Origin: JASHVB01 sp035486135
Lineage (GTDB): Bacteria > Pseudomonadota > Alphaproteobacteria > Acetobacterales > Acetobacteraceae
Direction of reading: 5' to 3'
DNA length: 17,593 nucleotides
Assembly: GCA_035486135.1 (NCBI GenBank)
Contig: DATHNI010000564.1
Location: 1-17,593 of the forward strand
The translations under genes and the position numbers were made by a program. Below, one piece after another: positions 1-6,933 of the stretch (its first letter is position 1; every line of letters starts with the position of its first letter). The notes below the pieces were generated by a model. That model ran no database searches. It was not told the DNA's origin and saw nothing but the letters and a program-made list of their open reading frames with translations.

Positions 1-19
1 GCGTGTGGGCTGGGCCTGC

Positions 20-146
20 AAGCTTTTAACACGGAGGAAGATCGAGAACCACGGAGGGCCACGGAGCTGACTGTACTGGCGCGCGGCGCCGCGGAAATCC
101 TCCGTGGTCCTCCGTGGTTCTCGATCTTCCTCCGTGTTAAAAGCTT
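20..146. repeat. Long near-perfect inverted repeat (47-bp arms) downstream of hyuA
   Basis: The arms at 20-66 and 100-146 are reverse complements over 47 bases, with one difference that would still pair as G-U. The 33-base spacer contains the 12-base palindrome CGCGGCGCCGCG (82-93). Each arm is bounded by AAGCTT and holds three copies of a CACGGAG-type word, so the arm is itself internally repetitive. It begins about 50 bases beyond the hyuA stop and would fold into a very stable RNA hairpin on either strand. Possible roles are an mRNA 3' end stabiliser or terminator, or a dispersed REP/MITE-like element. I cannot tell whether it recurs elsewhere in the genome. Confidence 0.9.
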
Positions 147-196
147 GCTGACTGAAACACGCGCCACGCTGCCGCAGTGTAACCAAGATGCCGCGC

Positions 197-2221
197 TCAT
201 GCTGCTCGCTCCAGCAACAATGCGCCGCCACCGACCAGCCGCGCGGTCCAGCCAGGTTCCACCAGGGTCGTCGTGTCGCTTTGCTCGATGATGGCGGGAC
301 CCGGCACGCGGGTATCCTGCGTCAGCGCGGCGCGCGGCCAGATCGCCGCCGGCACCGGATCGGCACTGTCGCGGATACGGATGTCGCGCCGGCCAGGGAC
401 GCCGGCGATCACGGCGTCGGCGCCCCCCACCGCGACGACACCACCGCGCGAGCGATGCACCGAACGCAGATTGACGATCTTCGCCGGCACGCGCGCGCTG
501 TGGCCATAGACCCGCTCATGCGCTGCAAGAAACGCTTCATAGATTGCGTCAGCATCGGCCGTCAGCAGCGACACCTCAAGGTGATACGACTGCCCGATAT
601 AGCACACGTCAGCAAAGTGGCGGATGTCGGCATCGCGCACGCCCTCGGCCCGCATCAACGCACCGCATCGCGCGTCGAGATCGCGCAGCGCCGCGACCAG
701 CGCGTCCGCACGCAAATCCGAGAGCGGACAAGGAAACGCCGCGGCGACTTCATGTTCCACGGCGGCACCGAGCAGACCGGCCGCCGACAACACCCCCGGA
801 TGCGCCGGGACGACGATCGAGCCGATCCCAAGTTCTTCCGCCAGGGCGCACGCATGCATCGGTCCGCCGCCGCCCAGCGGCAACAGCGCATAGCCGCGCG
901 GATCGATGCCGCGACCGATCGAGACCAGCCGGATCGCCTCCGCCATCTGCGCGTTCAGCACCCGATGAATGCCCAACGCCGCGTGCTCCACACTCATCCC
1001 GAGCGGCGTCGCGATCACCTCCGCAATCGCGGCGCGAGCAAGCTCCGGCCGCAACGTCAGCGTGCCGCCGGCGAACCGCATGGGGTCGATATATCCGAGT
1101 ACGACCGACGCATCGGTCACCGTCGGCAATGCTCCGCCGCGGCCGTAGCACGCGGGGCCCGGCTCGGAGCCGGCGGAATGCGGGCCGACACGCAGCGAAC
1201 CGGCACCGTCGAGCCACGCAATGCTGCCGACGCCCGCGCCGATGGCGGTAACATCGACCATCGGCACGCGCACGGTGTAGCCGTCGATCACGCCTTCGCT
1301 GCGGATCAGCGGCGAACCACCGGTGATCAGCGCGATGTCGCACGACGTGCCGCCGATATCCACCGTGATGACATCGGAAAATCCGGCGGCGCGACCGGCC
1401 TCGACGCCGCCGATCACGCCCGACGCTGGCCCGGACAGGAACAATCTCACCGGACGCTGCCGCGCGATGGCCGACGACATCAGGCCGCCGCGCGACTGCA
1501 TCACCTGCAGCGGCACCCCAACCCCCGCGTCCGCCAACCCCTGCTCCATGTTGCCGAGATAGTCGGAGATCACCGGCTTGATATACGCGTCGAACGCGGT
1601 GACACAGGTCCGTTCGTATTCGCGAAACGCCGGATCGACGTCGCTCGACAGCGACACCGGCAGATCGGGATGCGCTTCGGCGATGATGGCGCGGATCCGT
1701 TGTTCATGCGCCGGATTGAGAAACGAGAACAGCAGGCACACCGCGATCGCCCGCACGCCGGCGTCGAGCAATTCCGCCATTGCCCGATGCACGCTGGCTT
1801 CATCCAACGGAACCAGCACGCGGCCCTGCGCGTCCAGCCGCTCGCGCACCTCCTTGCGATACCGGCCCGGCGCGAGGAACACCGGCGTTTCCGGCCGCAG
1901 CACCAGGTCGTACATCTGGTGCCGCATCTGCCGGCCGATCTCCAGCACGTCACGGAAACCTTCAGTCGTGATCAGGCCAATGCGCGCGCCCTTGCGTTCC
2001 AGCACGGCGTTGGTCGCCGCCGTGGTACCATGAGCGAACCGGGTGATCGCGGCCGGCGGCACGCCCCACTCGCGTCGCGCCATGTCCAGTGCGGCAAGCA
2101 CCGCACGGCTGGGATCGTCGCGCGTGGTCGGCAATTTGGCGATGCGCACGGAGCCATCGCCGCCACGGCACACCACGTCGGTGAAGGTGCCACCGACATC
2201 GATACCGATTTCATAATCCAT
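197..2221 (-). CDS. hyuA: Hydantoinase/oxoprolinase family A subunit
   Basis: This 674-aa protein belongs to the ATP-dependent N-methylhydantoinase/5-oxoprolinase A family, which opens cyclic amide or ureide rings using ATP. The N-terminal ASKHA phosphate loop DVGGTFTD is at residues 8-15, HGTTAATNAVLERKGA at 64-79, a second loop DIGGTSCD at 288-295, and the strongly conserved AIGAGVGSIAW and SAGSEPGPACYGRGG segments at 326-336 and 349-363. The length matches the family (about 680-700). The start is the ATG directly before YEIGIDVGG; the frame stays open for 161 more codons upstream, but that stretch overlaps the racemase gene and lacks family sequence. The start follows the racemase stop by 2 bases, so the two are translationally linked. 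HyuA proteins normally act with a HyuB partner, which is not visible in the 196 bases downstream. The exact substrate is unknown. Confidence 0.9.
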   Translation of the reverse strand: MDYEIGIDVGGTFTDVVCRGGDGSVRIAKLPTTRDDPSRAVLAALDMARREWGVPPAAITRFAHGTTAATNAVLERKGARIGLITTEGFRDVLEIGRQMRHQMYDLVLRPETPVFLAPGRYRKEVRERLDAQGRVLVPLDEASVHRAMAELLDAGVRAIAVCLLFSFLNPAHEQRIRAIIAEAHPDLPVSLSSDVDPAFREYERTCVTAFDAYIKPVISDYLGNMEQGLADAGVGVPLQVMQSRGGLMSSAIARQRPVRLFLSGPASGVIGGVEAGRAAGFSDVITVDIGGTSCDIALITGGSPLIRSEGVIDGYTVRVPMVDVTAIGAGVGSIAWLDGAGSLRVGPHSAGSEPGPACYGRGGALPTVTDASVVLGYIDPMRFAGGTLTLRPELARAAIAEVIATPLGMSVEHAALGIHRVLNAQMAEAIRLVSIGRGIDPRGYALLPLGGGGPMHACALAEELGIGSIVVPAHPGVLSAAGLLGAAVEHEVAAAFPCPLSDLRADALVAALRDLDARCGALMRAEGVRDADIRHFADVCYIGQSYHLEVSLLTADADAIYEAFLAAHERVYGHSARVPAKIVNLRSVHRSRGGVVAVGGADAVIAGVPGRRDIRIRDSADPVPAAIWPRAALTQDTRVPGPAIIEQSDTTTLVEPGWTARLVGGGALLLERAA

Positions 2222-2223
2222 GC

Positions 2224-3035
2224 TCAAAACTTCAACCGATCGACACCGTAGAATTCCGCCACCTGGGCGACGCGGTCCTGGCTCGACACCGAATTGAACC
2301 AGCCATGCCGGCTGTGGCGGATGCCCGTGGTGCGATACAGGTCGACCATGGTCTCCGCCATCTTCATCGTCACGGTCAGTCCGTCCAGCACCGGAACGTC
2401 GTCGACCCGGTTCACGCCGTTCGCCGCCAGCAGAAGGTTCAAGGGCACCTCGCCCGGCACGATGACGTCGGCACCGGTGTCGCGAACGATGCGGCGTGCG
2501 ACCTCGCGAAACCGCGCCATCACCGGGCCGGGATCCTGGAATCCGGCCAGCACTTCCTGAAACGACAAGCCGGAGGCCACCACGCCGGCGCAGCGTTCCG
2601 TCAGTCCGTAATTGCGGATTTGTTCCTGATACAGCGGGATCATCCGGTCGATGAACAGCATGACGGCGAAGCGCTGGCCGAACATGGTGGCGAGATGAAA
2701 ACACGTCTCGCCCATGCCGATCACCGGAATATCAACCAGCGAGCGCACCTCGCGCAGCATCGGATTGGGCAGCGTGCACATGCGAACGCGTCGAAGCCGT
2801 CGCGTTCCGCGGCGCGCGCAGCGGCCACCCATTGATTGCCGTGAATCCAATAGGTGTAGGCGTAGCCTATATCGTCGCCGGGATAGTTGCCCGGATAGGT
2901 CCCGTCGGCCTGGCCGTGCAGCACCACCTCGGTGTCGGGGCGCAACGTCGCCGCGAGATGAGTGCGGATCGCGTCGGCGTAGCCAGGCAGATCGCCCAGC
3001 ACAGTGAAACTCTGATGCCAGATGCGCATGCCCAT
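2224..3035 (-). pseudogene. Asp/Glu/hydantoin racemase-family gene broken by a frameshift
   Basis: Two adjacent reading frames make one protein. The first 85 residues (MGMRIWHQSF... to GFDAFA, 3035-2781) are in one frame. From about 2780 the homology continues in another frame as CTLPNPMLREVRSLVDIPV to the stop at 2224. Inserting one base near 2780/2781 restores about 270 aa, a normal length for the family, reading DAFA-x-CTLPNP. The Cys there fits the first catalytic Cys of hydantoin racemases. The second Cys position appears to be Glu (VIVPGEVPLN), as I recall for one clade of the family. A start at 3035 gives a GGGGCGAG Shine-Dalgarno-like stretch upstream and a 21-base gap after the oxidoreductase gene. 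No slippery heptamer is seen, so this is a real lesion or a sequencing error. The intact enzyme would interconvert enantiomers of a substrate for HyuA. Confidence 0.8.
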
Positions 3036-3056
3036 CGTGTTATCGCTCGCCCCGGT

Positions 3057-4418
3057 CTACTGCCATCGGTCTGCCGCCATCGCGGCAAGTTCGCCGACCG
3101 TCACCGGCTTGGTGGGGAAGCGTGTGCGGTACGGCTCGATCGTTGCAACCGGCACGCCACGCGCGGCGGCCAGCACCTCCGCCGCGGTGGCGCCGCACAT
3201 GCGGCCCTGGCACGGCCCCATGCCGCAGCGGGTGAACGACTTCATCTGGTTTAGCCCGAGGCAGCCCAACCCAGCGGCATCGCGAACCTGCGCCGCGGTG
3301 ACTTCCTCGCACCGGCAAACGATCGTTGCGTCGTCCAGCACGCGCGGGCGCGGTGCGTACAAAGTGTCGAGCAATGGCCGTATCGCAAGGTACCGCGCGC
3401 GCTCCACACGCAACGGTGCCGCGGCAGCGTCGCGCGTTGTGACATCGATCCGCCCGAGGGCTTGCGCGACACCCAGCGCGGCGATGCGCCCCGATAGCGC
3501 GGCGACGCGCGCACCGCCGATACCCGCGCCATCGCCGGCCACGATGATCTTCTGCAACGACGTTGATCCCCACGCATCCACGATTGGTTTCCAGCAGTGC
3601 TGGCCTGCATCCCATCCATGCGCGCAGCCGAGCGCCCGGGTGATTTGCACCGACGGGACGACGCCGTCGTGCAGCAACAGAAGATCGGCGTTTTCCACGC
3701 GATCACGGCCACCGGCCCGGAAGCTTATGCGATGCAGTGCACCCTCGCCTTCCGCGCGCAGACCCGTGGCGCTCAGCCATGGCACGCCGGCACGGGTGAT
3801 CTCGCGCCGCCATGCCAGGCCCTTGGTAATATCGCCGAACGCGCGCAGCGCCATCGGCAGATGCGACAGCGCGCGCAGCGGTGCGGTGCCATCGGACAGA
3901 TCGAGGATGCCGGCAATGCGGCCGCCTGCACGCAGCGCCTGCACCGCATAGAGCAATAGCAACGGCCCCTGGCCGGCGATCCAGGTGGCGCCGGTGGGCA
4001 GCAGGCCGGCGGTCTTGAGCGCGATCTGCGCAGCGCCGACGGTCATCACGCCGGGCAAGGTCCAGCCCGGTATCGGCATCGGCCGCTCGGTGGTGCCGCT
4101 ACACACCATGACACGTGCGGCTTGCGCTGTCTGTCCGGCGGCGTTTTCGGTCCAGTACACCGTGCCGTCGGAGTCGATCGCCCAGACCGTGGCGCGGCAG
4201 CGCGCATCGGCACCGCTGGCGCGAAATTCCTGCAAGGCGCGCAGGCCGTCGGCATCATCCTCGTCTTTGGCACCGCGCGCTTCCAATGCCTGCCAGATGC
4301 GGCCGCCAGGTGCGGCGTTCTCGTCCAGCACCAGCACCGATAATCCGCGCGCGCACGCCTCGGTTGCCGCGGAGACGCCGGCGGGACCCGCGCCGACGAT
4401 CAGCAGATCGACGGTCAT
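3057..4418 (-). CDS. FAD-dependent oxidoreductase with C-terminal BFD-type [2Fe-2S] domain (HcnB/opine-oxidase/proline-dehydrogenase alpha type)
   Basis: A 453-aa flavoprotein. The Rossmann FAD loop GAGPAG is at residues 9-14, followed by DENAAPGGRIW (32-42), which fits FAD binding in the pyridine-nucleotide-disulfide reductase fold. The C-terminal domain carries a BFD-like iron-sulfur motif: C368-x-C370, then C403 and C408 in GPCQGRMC. This architecture is that of HcnB, opine oxidase OoxA and the alpha subunit of heteromeric L-proline or D-hydroxyproline dehydrogenases, which pass electrons from an amino-acid-like substrate. Its ATG overlaps the stop of the [2Fe-2S] gene by 4 bases (ATGA), so the two proteins are probably made together. 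The DadA-like catalytic beta subunit that normally completes such complexes is absent from this window. The substrate cannot be read from sequence alone. Confidence 0.85.
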   Translation of the reverse strand: MTVDLLIVGAGPAGVSAATEACARGLSVLVLDENAAPGGRIWQALEARGAKDEDDADGLRALQEFRASGADARCRATVWAIDSDGTVYWTENAAGQTAQAARVMVCSGTTERPMPIPGWTLPGVMTVGAAQIALKTAGLLPTGATWIAGQGPLLLLYAVQALRAGGRIAGILDLSDGTAPLRALSHLPMALRAFGDITKGLAWRREITRAGVPWLSATGLRAEGEGALHRISFRAGGRDRVENADLLLLHDGVVPSVQITRALGCAHGWDAGQHCWKPIVDAWGSTSLQKIIVAGDGAGIGGARVAALSGRIAALGVAQALGRIDVTTRDAAAAPLRVERARYLAIRPLLDTLYAPRPRVLDDATIVCRCEEVTAAQVRDAAGLGCLGLNQMKSFTRCGMGPCQGRMCGATAAEVLAAARGVPVATIEPYRTRFPTKPVTVGELAAMAADRWQ

Positions 4419-4711
4419 GGCGTGACCGGCAGGGAACGCGCGCCGTGCTGGCGCTCGATGCGCATGCCGTCACGCACCGGAGCGAGGCAGGTCTGCACGC
4501 CGGGCAGTCCGTCCACCACCGCGAGGCAGTCGAAGCAGGCGCCCATCATGCAATACGGGCCACGCGGCGCGCCGGACACCGGCGTTTCCCGCGTCGCGTG
4601 AATGCCGTGCGACAAAATCGCCGTAGCGACGCTGTCGCCGTCGCGAGCGCTCAGCGGCGCGCCGTCGAGATAGATCGTCAGGGTGGTGGTGGTATCTGGG
4701 CGGGTGAACAT
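4415..4711 (-). CDS. Small (2Fe-2S)-binding protein (HcnA / opine-oxidase gamma-type subunit)
   Basis: This 98-aa ferredoxin-like protein has four Cys in the spacing C54-x4-C59-x2-C62-x12-C75, within GPYCMMGACFDCLAVVDG and GVQTCLAPVRDGM. That is the plant-type [2Fe-2S] pattern of the small subunit that partners HcnB-like flavoproteins. The start chosen is the ATG before FTRPDTTTTLTIYLDG; the frame extends 30 codons upstream, but those codons lie in the adjacent GC-rich repeat. No strong Shine-Dalgarno precedes this ATG. Its stop overlaps the start of the flavoprotein gene by 4 bases, so the two are expected to form one electron-transfer complex in the cytoplasm. Confidence 0.85.
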   Translation of the reverse strand: MFTRPDTTTTLTIYLDGAPLSARDGDSVATAILSHGIHATRETPVSGAPRGPYCMMGACFDCLAVVDGLPGVQTCLAPVRDGMRIERQHGARSLPVTP

Positions 4712-4750
4712 CACATGTCTTGAAAAGTGAGGGGCGGCGTGTAGCACGAT

Positions 4751-4843
4751 ACTCCCCCTCCCCTTGAGGGAGGGGGTTGGGGGGAGGGGTTCGTGCGGCA
4801 CGGCCCCCTCCCCCCACCTCCCTCCCTCAAGGGGAGGGGGAGT
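4751..4843. repeat. G/C-rich inverted repeat between operon genes
   Basis: The arms at 4751-4790 and 4804-4843 are inverted copies. The outer 24 bases (4751-4774 and 4820-4843) match perfectly and the inner part has a few mismatches. The sequence is made of runs of C or G broken by TTGAGGG/CCCTCAA. It lies between the amidohydrolase stop and the start of the [2Fe-2S] gene, both on the minus strand, so it would form a hairpin inside any shared transcript. It resembles dispersed REP-like elements of alphaproteobacteria (from memory). It could attenuate or stabilise the transcript, splitting expression of the upstream and downstream halves of the operon. Confidence 0.85.
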
Positions 4844-4857
4844 GCAGGGTCAATCGG

Positions 4858-6021
4858 TCACTTCGGCAGCTTGCGTTCGACGATGCTGGCAAACAGTGAA
4901 ACGCCGTACGGGATCGCCGCGTCGTTGAAATTGTACGCCGGGTTGTGCACCGGCGCGCTGTCCTCGCCGTTGCCGAGGTTGATATAGGCGCCGGGAACTT
5001 TCTCCAGCATGAAGCTGAAATCCTCCGATGCATTAGCGGGCGGCTTGTTGCGGTTCACCTTCGCCTCGCCGACCAGGCCGGCCGCGGCGTCGGCAAAGTC
5101 GCGTGCGTGATCGGCATCGTTCACCAGCGGCGCAAAGATCACGCGGAAATCCACGCTGGCCTCGGCGCCGAAGCCGGCCGCGACATGGCTTGCCAGGCGC
5201 TTCATGTTGGCTTCCACCAACTGCATCGTCTCGCGCTTCATTGTGCGGACGGTGCCGGCCAGAGTGGCGGTCTGCGGGATGACGTTATAGGCGTCACCGG
5301 ACAGGATGCGCGTGACGCTCAGCACGGCGATGTCCTGCGGCGGCACGTTGCGTGCCACGATCGATTGCAGGGCGGTGCCCAGGTGGCAGGCGACCAGCAC
5401 CGGATCGACGCTCTCCTCCGGCCGCGCGCCATGGGCGCCCTTGCCGGTGATGGTGATGTCGAAGAATGCGCCGCCGGCCATGCCGACTCCGGGGCTGATG
5501 GCATACTGGCCAACCGGCATGCCGGGCCGGTTGTGCATGCCAAAGATGGCGTCACAGGGGAAGCGCTCGAACAATCTGTCGTTCAGCATGGCGAGCGCGC
5601 CGCCGATGCCTTCCTCGCCCGGTTGGAAGATGAAGTTGACGGTGCCTTTGAAGTTCTTCGTGTCCGCCAGGTATTTTGCCGCGCCGAGCAACATCGTGGT
5701 GTGCCCGTCATGGCCGCAGGCATGCATCAGGCCGGCGTTGCGGCTGCTGTAGGGAAGGTTGGTTTCCTCGTGGATCGGCAGAGCATCCATGTCGGCGCGC
5801 AAGCCGATCGAGGGGCCGTCGCCGTTGCGCAGCACGCCGACCACGCCGGTCTTGCCGACGCCGCGATGCACTTCGATGCCCAGTTCCGCCAGCTTGCTGG
5901 CAACGCGCTCGGCGGTGCGGTGCTCTTCCAGGCCGAGCTCCGGATGGGCGTGGATGTCGCGGCGGAATTCGGTCAACTCGTCGTGGTAGCGGCGGGCGCG
6001 GTCGATGATGTCGTCGGGCAT
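4858..6021 (-). CDS. M20 family metallo-amidohydrolase (hippurate hydrolase/aminoacylase-like)
   Basis: A 387-aa zinc/manganese-type amidohydrolase of peptidase family M20 (M20D branch), which hydrolyses N-acyl or amide bonds of amino-acid derivatives. Metal and catalytic motifs are visible: HPELG at 26-30, RADMDALP (75-82), MHACGHDGH (99-107; C102 and H104), PGEEG (134-138; E136, E137), GMHN (161-164; H163), HGARPEESVDP (197-207), NASEDFSFM and a C-terminal HNPAYNFND. All expected ligands are present and the length is normal, so it should be active. The ATG has a GGAG about 9 bases upstream and lies 15 bases after the stop of the dehydrogenase gene, so the two are co-transcribed. In this operon it may hydrolyse an N-acyl or N-carbamoyl amino acid, but N-acyl amino acid or indole-conjugate hydrolysis is equally possible. 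Confidence 0.92.
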   Translation of the reverse strand: MPDDIIDRARRYHDELTEFRRDIHAHPELGLEEHRTAERVASKLAELGIEVHRGVGKTGVVGVLRNGDGPSIGLRADMDALPIHEETNLPYSSRNAGLMHACGHDGHTTMLLGAAKYLADTKNFKGTVNFIFQPGEEGIGGALAMLNDRLFERFPCDAIFGMHNRPGMPVGQYAISPGVGMAGGAFFDITITGKGAHGARPEESVDPVLVACHLGTALQSIVARNVPPQDIAVLSVTRILSGDAYNVIPQTATLAGTVRTMKRETMQLVEANMKRLASHVAAGFGAEASVDFRVIFAPLVNDADHARDFADAAAGLVGEAKVNRNKPPANASEDFSFMLEKVPGAYINLGNGEDSAPVHNPAYNFNDAAIPYGVSLFASIVERKLPK

Positions 6022-6036
6022 GGGGGAGTCTCCGGC

Positions 6037-6798
6037 TTAGGTAAGGTTCAGGCGCTGGCGGAATGCCTCGTCGCGGAGGGAGAATTCCTTGCCGGCCAGG
6101 TCGTCCGCCGCGTTGGTGCAGAGATAGACGATGGCGGCGGCGGGATGCGCGACCGGGGTCAGGTTCGCGCGCGGGATCTTGCTGATCGGGTTGATGCCGG
6201 AGGCGCGGATGATCACCTGCATGTCGGTGTCGGTGGTGCCCGGCTGGAAGCCGAACACGCGAATGCCCTGGGCGGCATGTTCCAACGCGATCTGGCGTGT
6301 CAGCATGGCGAGGCCGGCCTTGCCGGAACAGTAGGCGCTCCAGCCTTCGAGCGGGTTATGCGCGGCACCGGACGAGACGTTGACGATGGTGCCGCCGCCG
6401 GCCGCCAGCATCGGCGGCAGCACGGCGCGGATGACGTAGTAGGCGCCGATCAGGTTGATCTGGATGGCGCGTGCCCAGGCGGCGGGATCGCTTTCGGCGG
6501 TGACGGCGATCGGCTCGATCACGCCGGCATTGTTGACCAGGGCGTCGATTTTGCCGAAGCGGCGCTTGGTTTCCGCGGCCATGTGCTGCACGGCGGCCCA
6601 GTCGGAGACGTCGCACGGGATCGCTGTGGCGGTGCCACCGTCTCGCGTGACGGCTTGCGCGACGCTGTCGATCTGCGCGTTGTCGCGTGCGGTCAGCACG
6701 AGGCTTGCGCCGGCCTTGCCCAACGCGACGGCCGCGGCGGCGCCGATGCCTCTGCTCGCACCGGTGACGATGACGACTTTGCCCGACAGGCTCGGCAT
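6037..6798 (-). CDS. Short-chain dehydrogenase/reductase (SDR)
   Basis: A 253-aa classical SDR using NAD(P)H. It shows the cofactor loop TGASRGIG (12-19), CDVSD (62-66), NNAG (89-92), a structural Asn at 115, and the catalytic Ser142/143, Tyr156 and Lys160 in YCSGK. The QPGTTDTDMQ segment (185-194) is like that of sepiapterin/benzil reductase-type SDRs. The start is the ATG before PSLSGKVVIVTG, with an AAGGGGACC ribosome-binding stretch just upstream; the same frame stays open far beyond, antisense to bamD and recN, but that is GC-driven. It is the first gene of the minus-strand operon, 135 bases from the divergent bamD. The substrate is unknown; a carbonyl or alcohol step in the same catabolic pathway is likely. 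Confidence 0.92.
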   Translation of the reverse strand: MPSLSGKVVIVTGASRGIGAAAAVALGKAGASLVLTARDNAQIDSVAQAVTRDGGTATAIPCDVSDWAAVQHMAAETKRRFGKIDALVNNAGVIEPIAVTAESDPAAWARAIQINLIGAYYVIRAVLPPMLAAGGGTIVNVSSGAAHNPLEGWSAYCSGKAGLAMLTRQIALEHAAQGIRVFGFQPGTTDTDMQVIIRASGINPISKIPRANLTPVAHPAAAIVYLCTNAADDLAGKEFSLRDEAFRQRLNLT

Positions 6799-6861
6799 GC
6801 AGATGGTCCCCTTCCCGTTGGCACCCGCTTTACGGGACCGGCGCGCGCAGGGCAATCGAGT

Positions 6862-6888
6862 AAGGCCAGGGGCTCTGCCCCTGGCCTT
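6862..6888. repeat. Perfect 12-bp stem-loop in the SDR/bamD divergent region
   Basis: AAGGCCAGGGGC (6862-6873) and GCCCCTGGCCTT (6877-6888) are perfect inverted arms separated by TCT. It lies between two divergent starts, so it is not at the end of any gene and is unlikely to be an ordinary terminator. It could be a REP-like dispersed repeat, as I recall for similar CAGGGGC-type hairpins in Acetobacteraceae and Rhodobacterales, or an operator. The remaining bases of 6799-6933 hold no gene. Confidence 0.75.
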
Positions 6889-6918
6889 CCTTTGCCCCCT
6901 CCCGCTCGGGAACGGTGA

Positions 6919-6927
6919 TGCTATAAC
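6919..6927 (+). promoter_or_regulatory. Extended -10 promoter element abutting the bamD start
   Basis: TG-C-TATAAC matches the extended -10 consensus (TGnTATAAT) with one difference. The hexamer (6922-6927) ends 6 bases before the bamD ATG, so standard spacing puts +1 on the A of the start codon. No good -35 stands at the usual distance, which extended -10 promoters can tolerate. No Shine-Dalgarno is present upstream of bamD, consistent with a leaderless transcript. Confidence 0.5.
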
Positions 6928-6933
6928 CGCCGC

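Noticed and set aside
20..146. CRISPR repeat or tRNA gene in the left-end structured region
   Set aside because: Only two inverted arms are present and no direct repeats with spacers; there is no cloverleaf or anticodon arm.
188..2251. A 687-codon open frame on the plus strand opposite hyuA
   Set aside because: Arg/His-rich shadow composition with no family motifs, wholly opposite a well-supported HyuA; long antisense frames are common at this GC content.
2770..2800. Programmed ribosomal frameshift in the racemase gene
   Set aside because: No X-XXY-YYZ slippery heptamer or obvious downstream pseudoknot is seen, and the family does not use recoding. A deletion or sequencing error is simpler.
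4945..6918. A 657-codon plus-strand frame opposite the amidohydrolase and SDR
   Set aside because: It is antisense to two genes with complete catalytic motifs, and has no recognisable domain or ribosome-binding site.
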